Program-made: the position numbers and the translations under genes
Part shown: positions 24,404-33,121 of the stretch, one piece after another
Layout: every line of letters starts with the position of its first letter
Numbering within the stretch: the stretch's first letter is position 1
The notes under the pieces: model-generated
What the model was told of the DNA's origin: nothing
The model's database searches: none
The model's input: only the letters and a program-made list of their open reading frames with translations
Origin: Clostridiales bacterium
GTDB lineage: Bacteria; Bacillota; Clostridia; Oscillospirales; CAG-272
Length of the DNA: 64,000 nucleotides
Direction of reading: 5' to 3'
Assembly: GCA_022793655.1 (NCBI GenBank)
Contig: JAAWDG010000017.1
Span: forward strand, 62,001-126,000

Positions 24404-24742
24404 ATGGACTGTTTATTTTGTAAGATCATAAAGGGAGAAATTCCCTCTGCCAAAGTTTATGAAGACGATGTGATTTATGCATTTCGTGATATTAACCCAC
24501 AAGCGCCGGTTCATATTTTAATCATTCCGAAAACGCATATAAAAAGCGCTGATGAAATAAATGAAGAAAACAGTGCGCTCATAGCTCATCTGTTCGCTAA
24601 GATTCCCGCCATTGCCAAAGAGCAAGGCTTAACAGGAGGCTATCGCATTGTCACAAACTGCGGAGATGACGCTTGCCAGTCAGTGCACCATCTGCATTTT
24701 CATCTACTTGGCGGACAAAAACTCTCAGAAACGATGAGCTAA
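24404..24742 (+). CDS. hinT: HIT-family purine phosphoramidase
   Basis: A 112-residue histidine triad protein of the HinT branch, which hydrolyses AMP-lysine and similar phosphoramidates. The N-terminus MDCLFCKIIKGEIPSAKVYE is typical, and the triad HHLHFHLLGG near the C-terminus contains the catalytic histidine. TTGGAGGAC precedes the ATG. Full length and intact. It is followed 81 bases later by the GH31 gene with its own RBS, so they might be co-transcribed, though no functional link is known. Confidence 0.93.
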   Translation: MDCLFCKIIKGEIPSAKVYEDDVIYAFRDINPQAPVHILIIPKTHIKSADEINEENSALIAHLFAKIPAIAKEQGLTGGYRIVTNCGDDACQSVHHLHFHLLGGQKLSETMS

Positions 24743-24823
24743 TTTGACTTTACGATTCCACGGCGCTTTCGCGCCTAAAAATAAGAAAGGAGACTTCGCA
24801 TAAGCGAACGTCAACACAGTAAC

Positions 24824-26350
24824 ATGAACATTCATTTTTTACCGGGCGAGAAATGGTATGGCCCTGAGGTCGTCAACGGATTTAACTATCCTCTCGACGA
24901 AACGGCCAATCAAACCATTTGCCTTGAACCCTGCACATGCGGCAACCAAACGAATCCGCTTATGCTCTCCACCGCCGGCCGTTATATCTTTTGCGACACA
25001 GGCTTTACCGCTGTGATTCATAACGGCAGCATGGAGGTTACCTCAAAAACAGGCACCATTGATTTTTACAGCGAAGGGCAAAATCTGCGCGGCGCTTTCT
25101 TGGCCGCCGCGAAAGCACATTTCCCGGCAAATGGCGTCTTACCGCCCGAAGAATTTTTCACAAGTCCCCAGCTGAATACATGGATCGAACTGATTTACGA
25201 CCAAAATCAAAAAGATATTTTAAATTATGCACGCACCGCCGTAGCGGAAGGCATAAAGCCCGGTGTAATCATGATTGACGACCTATGGAGCAATTATTAC
25301 GGCAAATGGGACTTTGACCGGAAGAAATTCCCGGATCCGAAAGGCATGATGGACGAACTGCATGCACTCGGTTTTAAAGTCATCATGTGGATTTGCCCGT
25401 TCGTTTCATTAGACAGCGCGGAATATCGCGATCTTAGCGCGCGCGGCTGCTTTGTACGTGACCCTAATACCGAACAGCCCTGCTATACATGGTGGTGGAA
25501 CGGTATCTCAGCCGTGCTCGACTTTACCAATCCAACTGACGTTGCCTGGTTTGAAGAGCAAACTGAATATTTGGTCAAAGAATATGGGGTAGACGGCTTT
25601 AAGTTTGATGCTGGCGACGCCGGTTTCTATGGCGAGAACAGCAAGACATACGCGCCTGTTTTGCCGACAGGCCAAACCGAACTTTGGGCTAAATTCGGCT
25701 TGAAATATCCCTACAACGAATACCGCGCCTGCTATGGCTGCGCCGGCTTGCCGTTAGTACAGCGCCTTTGCGACAAAGGTCATTCTTGGAACACAGGCGG
25801 CCTTGGCGCCGTGCTGCCCAATTCGATCATGCAGGGCTTATTAGGTTATGCATTTGGCTGTCCCGATATGGTCGGCGGCGGCTCCTTTGCTGATTTCCTG
25901 CCGGGTGCGAAACAATTTGACCCTGAACTGTTTGTTCGGTACTGCGGTGCCTCAACCCTGCTGCCTATGATTCAGTTTTCGGCCGCCCCGTGGCGTGTGT
26001 TAGACAAAGAACATTACGCAGCAGTCAAAGATTTAATGAAACAACGGGAAGAATATATGCCCGTAATTATGAAACTTGTGCGCGAGGCAACCAAAACCGG
26101 CGAACCAGCTGTGCGGCATATGGAATACGTATTCCCAGGCCAAGGTCTTGCCAATGTGAACGATCAGTTTATGTTAGGTGATGATCTTTTGGTGGCGCCC
26201 TGTGTGACCAAAGGAACGGCTGAACGGCAAGTTGCCCTGCCCGAAGGCAGCTGGAAAGCCGAGGACGGCACCATCTACATGGGCGGTACCACCATTGCCG
26301 TACCAGCACCGCTCGGACGGATTCCCGTGTTCACACGGATTGACGCATAA
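24824..26350 (+). CDS. GH31 family glycoside hydrolase
   Basis: A 508-residue cytoplasmic glycosidase of family GH31. The (beta/alpha)8 barrel shows GVIMIDDLWSNYYGKWDFD, GFKVIMWICPF and the nucleophile region DGFKFDAGDAGFY; a C-terminal beta region (DDLLVAPCVTKGTAERQVALPEGSW) is standard for the family. Members hydrolyse alpha-glucosides, alpha-xylosides, alpha-galactosides or sulfoquinovosides. The exact substrate cannot be read here. There is no signal peptide, and the N-terminal domain is shorter than in many GH31 enzymes. A convergent terminator follows at 26372-26412. Confidence 0.88.
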   Translation: MNIHFLPGEKWYGPEVVNGFNYPLDETANQTICLEPCTCGNQTNPLMLSTAGRYIFCDTGFTAVIHNGSMEVTSKTGTIDFYSEGQNLRGAFLAAAKAHFPANGVLPPEEFFTSPQLNTWIELIYDQNQKDILNYARTAVAEGIKPGVIMIDDLWSNYYGKWDFDRKKFPDPKGMMDELHALGFKVIMWICPFVSLDSAEYRDLSARGCFVRDPNTEQPCYTWWWNGISAVLDFTNPTDVAWFEEQTEYLVKEYGVDGFKFDAGDAGFYGENSKTYAPVLPTGQTELWAKFGLKYPYNEYRACYGCAGLPLVQRLCDKGHSWNTGGLGAVLPNSIMQGLLGYAFGCPDMVGGGSFADFLPGAKQFDPELFVRYCGASTLLPMIQFSAAPWRVLDKEHYAAVKDLMKQREEYMPVIMKLVREATKTGEPAVRHMEYVFPGQGLANVNDQFMLGDDLLVAPCVTKGTAERQVALPEGSWKAEDGTIYMGGTTIAVPAPLGRIPVFTRIDA

Positions 26351-26371
26351 AATTACAGCCATCTATAAGTA

Positions 26372-26412
26372 GTAAAAAACATCCTGCCACGAACGGGCAG
26401 GATGTTTTTTAC
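26372..26412. terminator. Bidirectional terminator
   Basis: A 17-bp perfect stem with core ACATCCTGCC/GGCAGGATGT (26379-26388, 26396-26405), flanked by A-run and T-run. It separates the convergent GH31 and lipoprotein genes. Confidence 0.92.
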
Positions 26413-26413
26413 A

Positions 26414-27340
26414 TTAATAACCATACATATAATCAAACAAGACAGGATGATTAGCGAACACTACTTTACCAACCTGATATGCAGAGGAAAATTGACTTTC
26501 AAAATCGGCTTCTGGCAACTGCCGACCAGATGAGGAAATATAATAAGTTTCAGCCCTTCTCCATGCTTCCGACCCATAATGGTAAGCAATCTTAACTACC
26601 GCATAAACACCATCATACCGACATAGAACATTTTCAGATCGTCCAATCACTGTATACAAAACTTCACCATCTTGCAACACACATGGATCAAGAACAATAC
26701 CGCCCCACCGCCTTATGGTATCCGGTTCGCTCTCTATCACTTCAATTTGCTGCCAGCCTTTGTTCAGCATATCATCAATAACCGTTTTCATCGCTGATTC
26801 CAACGCGGGTTCGGCACGCGCTGGATAGCTTAGCGGTGGAACAGTGGGAACTGCTTCATTCTTAAATCGCGCCAATAACACATCGGAATCCTCATTCTTA
26901 ACAGTAAAGTCATAGGTGTTGGGCTCCATCTGATTAGCCTCTATATCGCCAAAACTCTCATAGATTACTGTAACATGATTATCTGCGAATTCTAACCGCC
27001 CTTTTAACTGGGACGGACCGCTGTAATCCGGTGAAATACCGTCGCCAAACACTAACGCTCCATCACGAACAATCGCTGTCCCCTGAAGACCAAAGTGTCT
27101 GTCACGAATGCCTGTATCAAATCGAACGGTATCCTCTGTAATTTCATAGATAAAAATTGGATTTCCCGGAACACCTTCGCTCTTTGTATACCATATGCCT
27201 ATATAGCTTTGCTCCGGCATTACAAAATCAGGTTCGGTGGTTACAATCGTTTCGGACTCACTCTCGTTCCCAGCTTTCTGACAGCTAACTGCACTGATCA
27301 GCAAAACCAGGGACAATAGCAATAACAAAATTTTTTTCAT
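26414..27340 (-). CDS. Uncharacterized lipoprotein
   Basis: A 308-residue protein with a lipoprotein signal (ILLLLLSLVLLISAVSC, cysteine 20 as probable lipidation site) and an acidic, Ser/Thr-rich linker. Two domains follow. The first (about 40-150; SYIGIWYTKSEG, GTAIVRDGALVFGDG) resembles lipocalin- or META-like beta proteins. The second (about 170-308; MKTVIDDMLNKGWQQIEVI) has no family I recognise. The gene is single. It stands behind a promoter with phased upstream repeats (27536-27621), so expression is probably activated by a response regulator. Confidence 0.75.
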   Translation of the reverse strand: MKKILLLLLSLVLLISAVSCQKAGNESESETIVTTEPDFVMPEQSYIGIWYTKSEGVPGNPIFIYEITEDTVRFDTGIRDRHFGLQGTAIVRDGALVFGDGISPDYSGPSQLKGRLEFADNHVTVIYESFGDIEANQMEPNTYDFTVKNEDSDVLLARFKNEAVPTVPPLSYPARAEPALESAMKTVIDDMLNKGWQQIEVIESEPDTIRRWGGIVLDPCVLQDGEVLYTVIGRSENVLCRYDGVYAVVKIAYHYGSEAWRRAETYYISSSGRQLPEADFESQFSSAYQVGKVVFANHPVLFDYMYGY

Positions 27341-27535
27341 CTCTTTGTTCCTTTCTTATAGTTAAAATCGTGATTGTAGCTGGATAGTCAATGCTCAAAT
27401 ACTTAACATCTTGTTTGCTTGTATCATAAGCCTTTCAAAACGTTTTTTAACTGAACGAATAAGAACATTGTTTGCATCGATCGATCCATAACAAAACGCA
27501 TTTAAGCCATTAGGTTTGGCTTCATGCTTAATGAT

Positions 27536-27564
27536 AGTATATAAATTAGATTCTTAATTTGCAA
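27536..27564 (-). promoter_or_regulatory. Promoter of the lipoprotein gene
   Basis: On the minus strand TTGCAA (27564-27559), 17 bp, TATACT (27541-27536). The -35 is imperfect, as expected for an activator-dependent promoter. About 190 bases of leader separate it from the ATG at 27340, and I see no other structure in that leader. Confidence 0.55.
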
Positions 27565-27621
27565 CCGGTTGGCCCTTAACATTTCTTACGTTTTCTTACA
27601 CTTGGCTAACGATTTCTTAAC
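27553..27621 (-). promoter_or_regulatory. Array of helically phased CTTAAC-like repeats
   Basis: On the + strand CTTAAC-like hexamers begin at 27575 (CTTAAC), 27585 (CTTACG), 27595 (CTTACA), 27605 (CTAACG, from base 27606) and 27616 (CTTAAC), with a related CTTAAT at 27553. The period of 10-11 bases puts all on one face of the helix. The array lies directly upstream of the -35 region of the lipoprotein promoter, as for OmpR/PhoB-family activators. Confidence 0.55.
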
Positions 27622-27637
27622 CACTATATCAATGCAC

Positions 27638-27680
27638 AAAAAACCAGATTCTATCAAACCGATAAAATCTGGCTTTTTAC
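27638..27680. terminator. Terminator after the ABC permease gene
   Basis: AAAAAACCAGATT pairs with AATCTGGCTTTTT across a 15-base loop. On the minus strand GGTTTTTTG follows the stem, ending the natA-natB transcript. Confidence 0.8.
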
Positions 27681-27693
27681 AATATTTATTCTT

Positions 27694-28929
27694 TTACGCT
27701 TTCCAAACCGATTTCAAAACCGAGCCAATCTTGGGGGTTGTACCATATAACAACACGCCAACCCGATAAATCTTGGCCGACAACACACCTACGCCAAATA
27801 CCGAACCAATTAGAATGGCAATCGAAATTACAATCTCATACACAGGCACCGTGCTCATAGCAATACGAGTAAACATAGCCATGGGCGAGGTAAACGGTAT
27901 ATAAGAACAAATCAGCATCCAGACGTTGTCTACATTGCCGCTCGACATAGAGAAGATCACTACCATAAAGGCAATAATAAACAGCATGGTGATAGGCATC
28001 ACCGAGGTATTGATATCCTCTAATTTAGACGCGGTTGAACCGACTGCGCCATATAAAAACGCATAGATGAAAAAGCCAAGCACAAAAAACAACAGCATAT
28101 AAAGTAACAGTTCAATCGGCATATTGAAAATGGAATGAATAATGGGGTTATCGCCCCAGTCCGCCTGATTTAAATGGAAGAAGAAAAAAGCAGAGCCGAA
28201 TATGCACACTAACTGCACCAAACCAGCAAGACAAGCCGCAATCACTTTACCAAACATCATGGCCACCGGTCGGGCGCTGGTAATGAGCACCTCCATCGCA
28301 CGGGAACTTTTTTCGGTTGCCACGCTCATAGCAACCATTTGGCCATACAATAAAATCACCATATATAAAGCAAAAATCATAATATACGTATAGAAATAAT
28401 TCTGAAACTGATCTTTACCAAAAGTTTCGGTGTTATGCTCAACCGGTACGGAAAGAATGGCCGATGCCTCATCGGCCGACAACCCCTGAGCCGTCATCGC
28501 ACTCATACGGTAAATATTGCGCAGTGCCTCATCGGCGATGTCGGTGTTTGTATCATATATGGAAAGATTGTTGACATAATAGGTATAAGAAGTAAAGCTT
28601 TCGATCAAAAAAGCACAGCTTGCTTCACCTGCGGTAATTTGCGCCTGCATCTGGTCTATACTACTGCCAGTCATGCGCACCTCATACGCCGGAAAAGCGG
28701 CAGCGAATGTTTCTTCAATCAGCGCGGCATTCTCGCTCACCTTTGTTTCAACCAACATGATTGACCGCTCTTGCTCGCTCGCATCATCGCTTGTAAGGGC
28801 AGCGGATAAACGCGGAAAAAACATGACCACGGCAATCACGGCCACCAAAAAAAGAGTAACGCCCACAAAAATTTTATTTTTAAAATAATTCGTTAACTCA
28901 AATCTTAAAATCGTTTTAAACTGCTTCAT
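27694..28929 (-). CDS. ABC-2 type exporter permease (NatB-like)
   Basis: A 411-residue membrane protein of the ABC-2 family. An N-terminal helix (IFVGVTLFLVAVIAVVMFF) is followed by a large extracytoplasmic domain of about 140 residues and then five or six membrane helices, the NatB/YhaP layout. The start at 28929 has GGAGG nine bases upstream and overlaps the end of the ATPase gene by 14 bases; the longer frame to 28968 is less likely. With the ATPase at 28916 it forms a two-gene exporter, possibly for sodium, peptides or antimicrobials. The substrate is not evident. Confidence 0.88.
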   Translation of the reverse strand: MKQFKTILRFELTNYFKNKIFVGVTLFLVAVIAVVMFFPRLSAALTSDDASEQERSIMLVETKVSENAALIEETFAAAFPAYEVRMTGSSIDQMQAQITAGEASCAFLIESFTSYTYYVNNLSIYDTNTDIADEALRNIYRMSAMTAQGLSADEASAILSVPVEHNTETFGKDQFQNYFYTYIMIFALYMVILLYGQMVAMSVATEKSSRAMEVLITSARPVAMMFGKVIAACLAGLVQLVCIFGSAFFFFHLNQADWGDNPIIHSIFNMPIELLLYMLLFFVLGFFIYAFLYGAVGSTASKLEDINTSVMPITMLFIIAFMVVIFSMSSGNVDNVWMLICSYIPFTSPMAMFTRIAMSTVPVYEIVISIAILIGSVFGVGVLSAKIYRVGVLLYGTTPKIGSVLKSVWKA

Positions 28930-29833
28930 GACCAACGGCCTCCTTGCTTTCATCACCTGCATATTCAACGAAAATATCGTTTAAAGACGGTTCAAATACT
29001 TTGATTTCATCGATATCAAACTGTGAGATCAGTTTTTTCATCATCTCTTGTTTTTCATCGACAGAAGAAAGCTGAATAAGCAGCTCATTATCATGCAGTT
29101 TTTTTGCGCGAGGCGCTAAGGCATCAAGAAGCCGATCTGCTTCTGCAGAACGAAGCACTAACTTATCTCTTTTATATTGCCGCTTGATATCATACAAATC
29201 GCCGTGCAGCGCTACTTGACCATTATGCAGGATAGCGATGCTATCGCAAAATTCTTCAATATAGCTCATTTGATGGCTGGAAAACAACACGATTTTTCCT
29301 TTGGCAATCTCTTCTCTGACCACCTCTTTGAGCAGCATGGCGTTCACCGGATCTAACCCCGAAAACGGTTCATCTAAAATAACAATTTCCGGGTTATGCA
29401 CTAAGGCAGTAATTAGCTGAATTTTTTGCTGGTTGCCTTTTGATAATACGTCTAATCGCTTATTGCGATATTCGGTCATGCCAAGCCGTTCCAGCCATTC
29501 GTCTACCCCCTTGCTTGCCTCTGCTTTTCGCATCCCCTTAAGTTCAGCAAAATAGACCAGTTGGTCAATGATCTTCTTTTTGGGATAAAGACCACGTTCT
29601 TCTGGCAAATAGCCAAACCCTATTTGGTTCTGTTCGATCGGCTTGCCATTTAACAGAATTTGACCGCTATCAGCCGGAAACACACCCATCAAAATTCGTA
29701 TCGTTGTTGTTTTACCCGCGCCGTTTCGGCCCAAAAGGCCGAACGCTTTACCGCCTTCTGCTGCTAAGCTAATGCCTTTTAACACCTGTTTCTCGCCGAA
29801 GCTTTTTCGTATATCTTGTAGTTCAAGCCTCAT
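28916..29833 (-). CDS. ABC transporter ATP-binding protein (NatA-like)
   Basis: A 305-residue ATPase. Walker A is GLLGRNGAGKTT, the signature is LSKGNQQKIQL, Walker B is IVILDEPFSGLDP and the switch is LFSSHQM. The C-terminal 85 residues (KKLHDNELLIQLSSVDEKQE) form the usual regulatory extension of the DUF4162 type. The stop overlaps the permease start, giving translational coupling. A divergent XRE regulator gene lies 315 bases away. Confidence 0.92.
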   Translation of the reverse strand: MRLELQDIRKSFGEKQVLKGISLAAEGGKAFGLLGRNGAGKTTTIRILMGVFPADSGQILLNGKPIEQNQIGFGYLPEERGLYPKKKIIDQLVYFAELKGMRKAEASKGVDEWLERLGMTEYRNKRLDVLSKGNQQKIQLITALVHNPEIVILDEPFSGLDPVNAMLLKEVVREEIAKGKIVLFSSHQMSYIEEFCDSIAILHNGQVALHGDLYDIKRQYKRDKLVLRSAEADRLLDALAPRAKKLHDNELLIQLSSVDEKQEMMKKLISQFDIDEIKVFEPSLNDIFVEYAGDESKEAVGHEAV

Positions 29834-30147
29834 CTTCTTCTACCTTTCTTGATCACTGTCATTATTTATACATTATACTTTATTCCATGTCAATGTCAAA
29901 TCATTTGATTTTCTTTTCAAATTTCACCCGCCCTCATTTTATTATACAACCTCGAATACTCAAAAGCTGTCAAAATAATAACACATAAGTGTTCTTTTGT
30001 CAACATATGTATTCATAATAATGCTCATTTTAGGCTACACTTTCTAAGAAGCGTACTGCGGAATCCATACCTGATTGCACAAGCAATGTAAGTATATAAT
30101 ATGTAATGACAATGCAGACGCTATCCTATTCGAAAAGGAAAAATGTT
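29834..30147. promoter_or_regulatory. Divergent intergenic region with short palindromes
   Basis: No gene. Two palindromes may be operator sites: AACAC-ATAA-GTGTT (29980-29993) and ACATATGT (30003-30010). They lie between the NatA-like gene and the XRE regulator gene. I did not find a full-consensus promoter in either direction. Confidence 0.35.
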
Positions 30148-30399
30148 ATGAGCGACACGCGTTTAGACCCGATCATTGTGGGTGAAATCATTGCAAAATA
30201 TCGGCAGGACAAAGGCATCACACAAGAAGTATTAAGCGGTTTAGCCGACTTAGGCCGAACACACCTAAGCGCGATTGAGCGCGGTGAACGCAAACCCACC
30301 CTTGAAACTTTATACAAAATTAGCCAAGCGCTGGAAGTTGACATGAGCACCATCGTCCTTGCCATTGAAAAGGAAATGGAAAAACGCGGCCGCACATAA
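30148..30399 (+). CDS. XRE-family HTH regulator
   Basis: An 83-residue protein that is almost entirely a Cro/C1 domain: KGITQEVLSGLADLGRTHLS is the HTH, followed by ERGERKPTLETLYKISQAL. The frame opens at 30106, but AAAGGAAAAA before the ATG at 30148 marks the start. It is divergent from the NatAB-like exporter and could control it or itself through the palindromes at 29980-30010. That link is inference. Confidence 0.82.
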   Translation: MSDTRLDPIIVGEIIAKYRQDKGITQEVLSGLADLGRTHLSAIERGERKPTLETLYKISQALEVDMSTIVLAIEKEMEKRGRT

Positions 30400-30439
30400 A
30401 CAAGATTTACAGTCTCAAAATGGCTCCTATTTTTCTTTT

Positions 30440-30474
30440 CATCAAAAAAGAAGCAAGCGTATATCGCTTGCTTC
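30440..30474 (-). terminator. Minus-strand terminator
   Basis: GAAGCAAGCG (30450-30459) and CGCTTGCTTC (30465-30474), loop TATAT. On the minus strand TTTTTTG follows, so it ends the transcript of the broken gene at 30606-31441. The remaining sequence 30475-30605 holds nothing recognisable. Confidence 0.75.
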
Positions 30475-30605
30475 TCTCAAATTATGCGAAACTAAAAAAA
30501 TGTTATGTTTTTCGGCCCTTTTAATTTTACAAAAAAACTGTAAGAAAGATATTGTCAGTTTCGAAATAGAGATTTGAAATCTTGTACCGAACGGCAGTAG
30601 TTTTG

Positions 30606-31441
30606 CTAAAAAGTAGTTGTTATATTTCTTTTAAATAATTGATTAAACATTGAATTTGTTTTTTCAGTAAATTCTTTCGGAGTCGAAATATCGCTGCTTA
30701 ATCCAACTCTGTCCCAGGTTGCATACCATATTAAATATGGTTCTAATGGCAATCTATCCATGACCTTTACATGTATCCCGTCACGAATGAGCAATCCGTC
30801 AGCGACCATTTTTTTACTGTCAAAATAAAGTCTTGCTCCCGTTTTATATGACAAGTCTTGATTCATAATTATTTTTCCATTCTGTTTTGATAAAACGACA
30901 ATCTCGCCTGATACCGAACCACTGGAAAACATAATAAAATTACGAAAATCAAGAGGATCTCCCAGTTCTTGACCTATCGGTTTATCTTCCCACATAAACT
31001 TCTCATGATTTAAAACATTCCAGCTTTTTAAGCAACGATCCTGTTTGATACTTATCCAATTTTCATATGTGGTACTATGTATCAAAACATCCGGTTCATT
31101 TTCCCTTATAAATGAATCATTATATTTATGTCCTTTATATAATTGCCGTGGCTTTTCTAAATCTTTGTGCCCAATAGATAAAATGATATTTTATGTCTTT
31201 AATCTTGAAACTGGAGTAAATCGCAAACGGACGTTTCTCGACCAGCATAATTTTTACTTACTTTTACGGTGTAAACACAAGGAATATGATTCCCAACCAT
31301 GATTTGATAATCATCCGAATCTGTTAAAAAATATACAATCCAACTATCATCATAAATTTGACCAGTTAAAGGGTTTATTTCACTTTCTGTGTAATGATCT
31401 ATTCGATATATCAATCTTCTCACACCCTCACAGTACAACAT
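30606..31441 (-). pseudogene. Broken hypothetical gene (premature stop and frameshift)
   Basis: Two ORF pieces on the minus strand belong together: 31441-31199 (starts MLYCEGVRRLIYRID, ends VCDLLQFQD) and 31085-30606 (IHSTTYENWISIKQDRCLKSW onward). After the first piece a TAA stop is followed in the same frame by RHKISF. About 20 bases later the frame must shift to read IGHKDLEKPRQLYKGHKY and then run without interruption into the second piece. So one nonsense codon and at least one frameshift have inactivated a protein of about 275 residues. I do not know the family; the IHSTTYENW start of the second half vaguely recalls ADP-ribosyltransferase-fold proteins. Confidence 0.7.
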
Positions 31442-31462
31442 TCCAACTGAATCATATTAAAT

Positions 31463-31494
31463 AAAAGACGACAAGCCGAAGCTTGTCGTCTTTT
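31463..31494 (-). terminator. tRNA-Gln terminator with UUCG tetraloop
   Basis: A perfect 14-bp stem whose loop reads TTCG on the minus strand (GACAAGC-TTCG-GCTTGTC), followed by TTTTATTT. It begins at the encoded CCA end of the tRNA. Confidence 0.92.
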
Positions 31495-31569
31495 GGCAGG
31501 GGTAGCTGGATTCGAACCAGCGCAATGCAGGAATCAAAATCCTGTGCCTTACCGCTTGGCGATACCCCT
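31494..31569 (-). tRNA. tRNA-Gln (anticodon TTG)
   Basis: The acceptor arms are AGGGGTA and TACCCCT, the anticodon stem CAGGA/TCCTG encloses loop TTTTGAT, so the anticodon is TTG, and the T-loop is GTTCGAATC. CCA is encoded. The terminator follows directly. Confidence 0.96.
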
Positions 31570-31687
31570 ATGTCATACAATCAACAAACGTCTTCTACCT
31601 TCTTACAGCGCTGTTTGATCTTCGACTGGCTTATTATAACACAAAGAACGCAAATCGTCAACTATAAATTCATGTCTTTAAAAATTC

Positions 31688-31716
31688 TTGACCGAACCGG
31701 CGGGATATGATAAAAT
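31688..31716 (+). promoter_or_regulatory. Sigma-A promoter for mtnN
   Basis: TTGACC (31688-31693), 17 bp, TAAAAT (31711-31716). Confidence 0.65.
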
Positions 31717-31768
31717 CGAAGCAATAAGAAAAGGCATGAACATGCGCCACTAAAGAAAGGAATCAAAC

Positions 31769-32470
31769 ATGATTGGCATTATCGGTGCTATGCAAATTGA
31801 AATTCAGGAACTGATCGACAGCATGAAACATGCAGAAGCTAAAACGATTAGCGGTGTTACTTATTGGCAAGGAATGATTGAAGAACAAGAAATTGTGGCG
31901 GCTGTCTGCGGCATTGGCAAAGTATTTGCCGCACTTTGCACACAAACCATGATTCTACACTACCATCCTACCTGCATCATCAATATCGGCGTCGCCGGCG
32001 CGCTTTCGCCCTCGCTGTGCATTGGCGATATTGTCGTGGCCGACAAGGTGTGCCAACATGATATCGACACCACCGCACTCGGTGATCCGCTCGGCCTGAT
32101 TTCGGGCATCAATCAGGTTTTTTTGTCCTGCGATTCAAAACAGGCAGAGGCCCTTTATCAAACTGCCAAGGAAAACAACTTCGCCGTATGGAAAGGCACG
32201 ATCGCCTCGGGTGATTGTTTTGTGGCCAAATTAGAAAAAAAAGCGCTATTAAAACAGCACTTTGAGGCCATTGCCTGTGAAATGGAGGGCGGCGCAATCG
32301 GTCAGATATGCTATGTAAATCAACTTCCCTTTTGCTTAATCAGAGCCATTTCAGACGGCGCTGACAGCGGCGCGGGAGACGATTATCAAACCTTTGTACA
32401 AAAATCTGCTGTCCATATGCAAAAAATGATCAAGCAATATTTAAAGACAAAATCCGAAAAAACAGCTTGA
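31769..32470 (+). CDS. mtnN: 5'-methylthioadenosine/S-adenosylhomocysteine nucleosidase
   Basis: Cleaves adenine from MTA and SAH in the methionine salvage and activated-methyl cycles. A 233-residue protein with the family start IGIIGAMQIEIQEL, the phosphorylase-fold block INIGVAGALSPSLCIGDIVVAD, the substrate-contacting EMEGGAIGQICY and the catalytic aspartate in ISDGADSG. AAAGGAA lies upstream of the ATG. It is transcribed alone and converges on the CarD-like gene. Confidence 0.94.
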   Translation: MIGIIGAMQIEIQELIDSMKHAEAKTISGVTYWQGMIEEQEIVAAVCGIGKVFAALCTQTMILHYHPTCIINIGVAGALSPSLCIGDIVVADKVCQHDIDTTALGDPLGLISGINQVFLSCDSKQAEALYQTAKENNFAVWKGTIASGDCFVAKLEKKALLKQHFEAIACEMEGGAIGQICYVNQLPFCLIRAISDGADSGAGDDYQTFVQKSAVHMQKMIKQYLKTKSEKTA

Positions 32471-32484
32471 AAAACATGCTCCCT

Positions 32485-32991
32485 TTACACCGAAATTTTC
32501 ACTTCGCCCATTAAAAGCGCACTCACCTCTTCGCGGTTCACATGAAGAACAAACGAAAACTCATCATACAACACTTTTTGCGCCTGCATAAGAAACCGTT
32601 CATCGCAAATATGCAGCTTTTTCCCTTTTCCCATCTGTTCTTCTTTGTGCTGTAACACCGCGCGAACCAAGGCGATCATTTCTTTACGATCGCCTTTTTC
32701 TAAAGTTTCTGTATAAAGTTGTTTTCTTTCGGCGTCTTTATCCATCCACTTCGTTTGCGCATCAGATAAAGTACCAATTAAATGTTTTATTTCGTCTGCC
32801 GATAAAACTTTATGTATTTTTGAAACTAATATTTCATTATCGACAGGTACAAAAGTTTTTGCGCCCTCTTGATGAAGGGGCTTTAAAACATAGTAATTTC
32901 TCTTTACACCGTTAAAACTCTGCTCTTCTATTGCTTCAATTTTGCATATGCCAATCGTACCATACATGACTATATCGTCTATACTATACAT
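32485..32991 (-). CDS. CarD-family transcriptional regulator
   Basis: A 168-residue protein with an N-terminal CarD/CdnL/TRCF Tudor-like domain (MYSIDDIVMYGTIGICKIEAI, YYVLKPLHQEGAKTFVPVDN), the part that binds the RNA polymerase beta subunit, and a C-terminal helical domain (EIKHLIGTLSDAQTKWMDKDAERK). Such proteins stabilise open promoter complexes. GGGAGAA precedes the ATG. Single gene. Confidence 0.88.
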   Translation of the reverse strand: MYSIDDIVMYGTIGICKIEAIEEQSFNGVKRNYYVLKPLHQEGAKTFVPVDNEILVSKIHKVLSADEIKHLIGTLSDAQTKWMDKDAERKQLYTETLEKGDRKEMIALVRAVLQHKEEQMGKGKKLHICDERFLMQAQKVLYDEFSFVLHVNREEVSALLMGEVKISV

Positions 32992-33087
32992 AATGGTTCT
33001 CCCATTCTCTTTACTATCTATATTTTACCACGTTTGCTTCTAAATTGTCATAGGCAATTTGACCAAAAACAAACCTATATTATTGGC

Positions 33088-33118
33088 AAAAAACAGGCCT
33101 TTCAAAAGGCCTGTTTTT
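33088..33118. terminator. Terminator downstream of the CotH gene
   Basis: AAAAAACAGGCCTTT and AAAGGCCTGTTTTT form a nearly loopless stem with an A-run on one side and a T-run on the other. It lies beside the CotH-SLH gene stop. Confidence 0.85.
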
Positions 33119-33121
33119 CGT

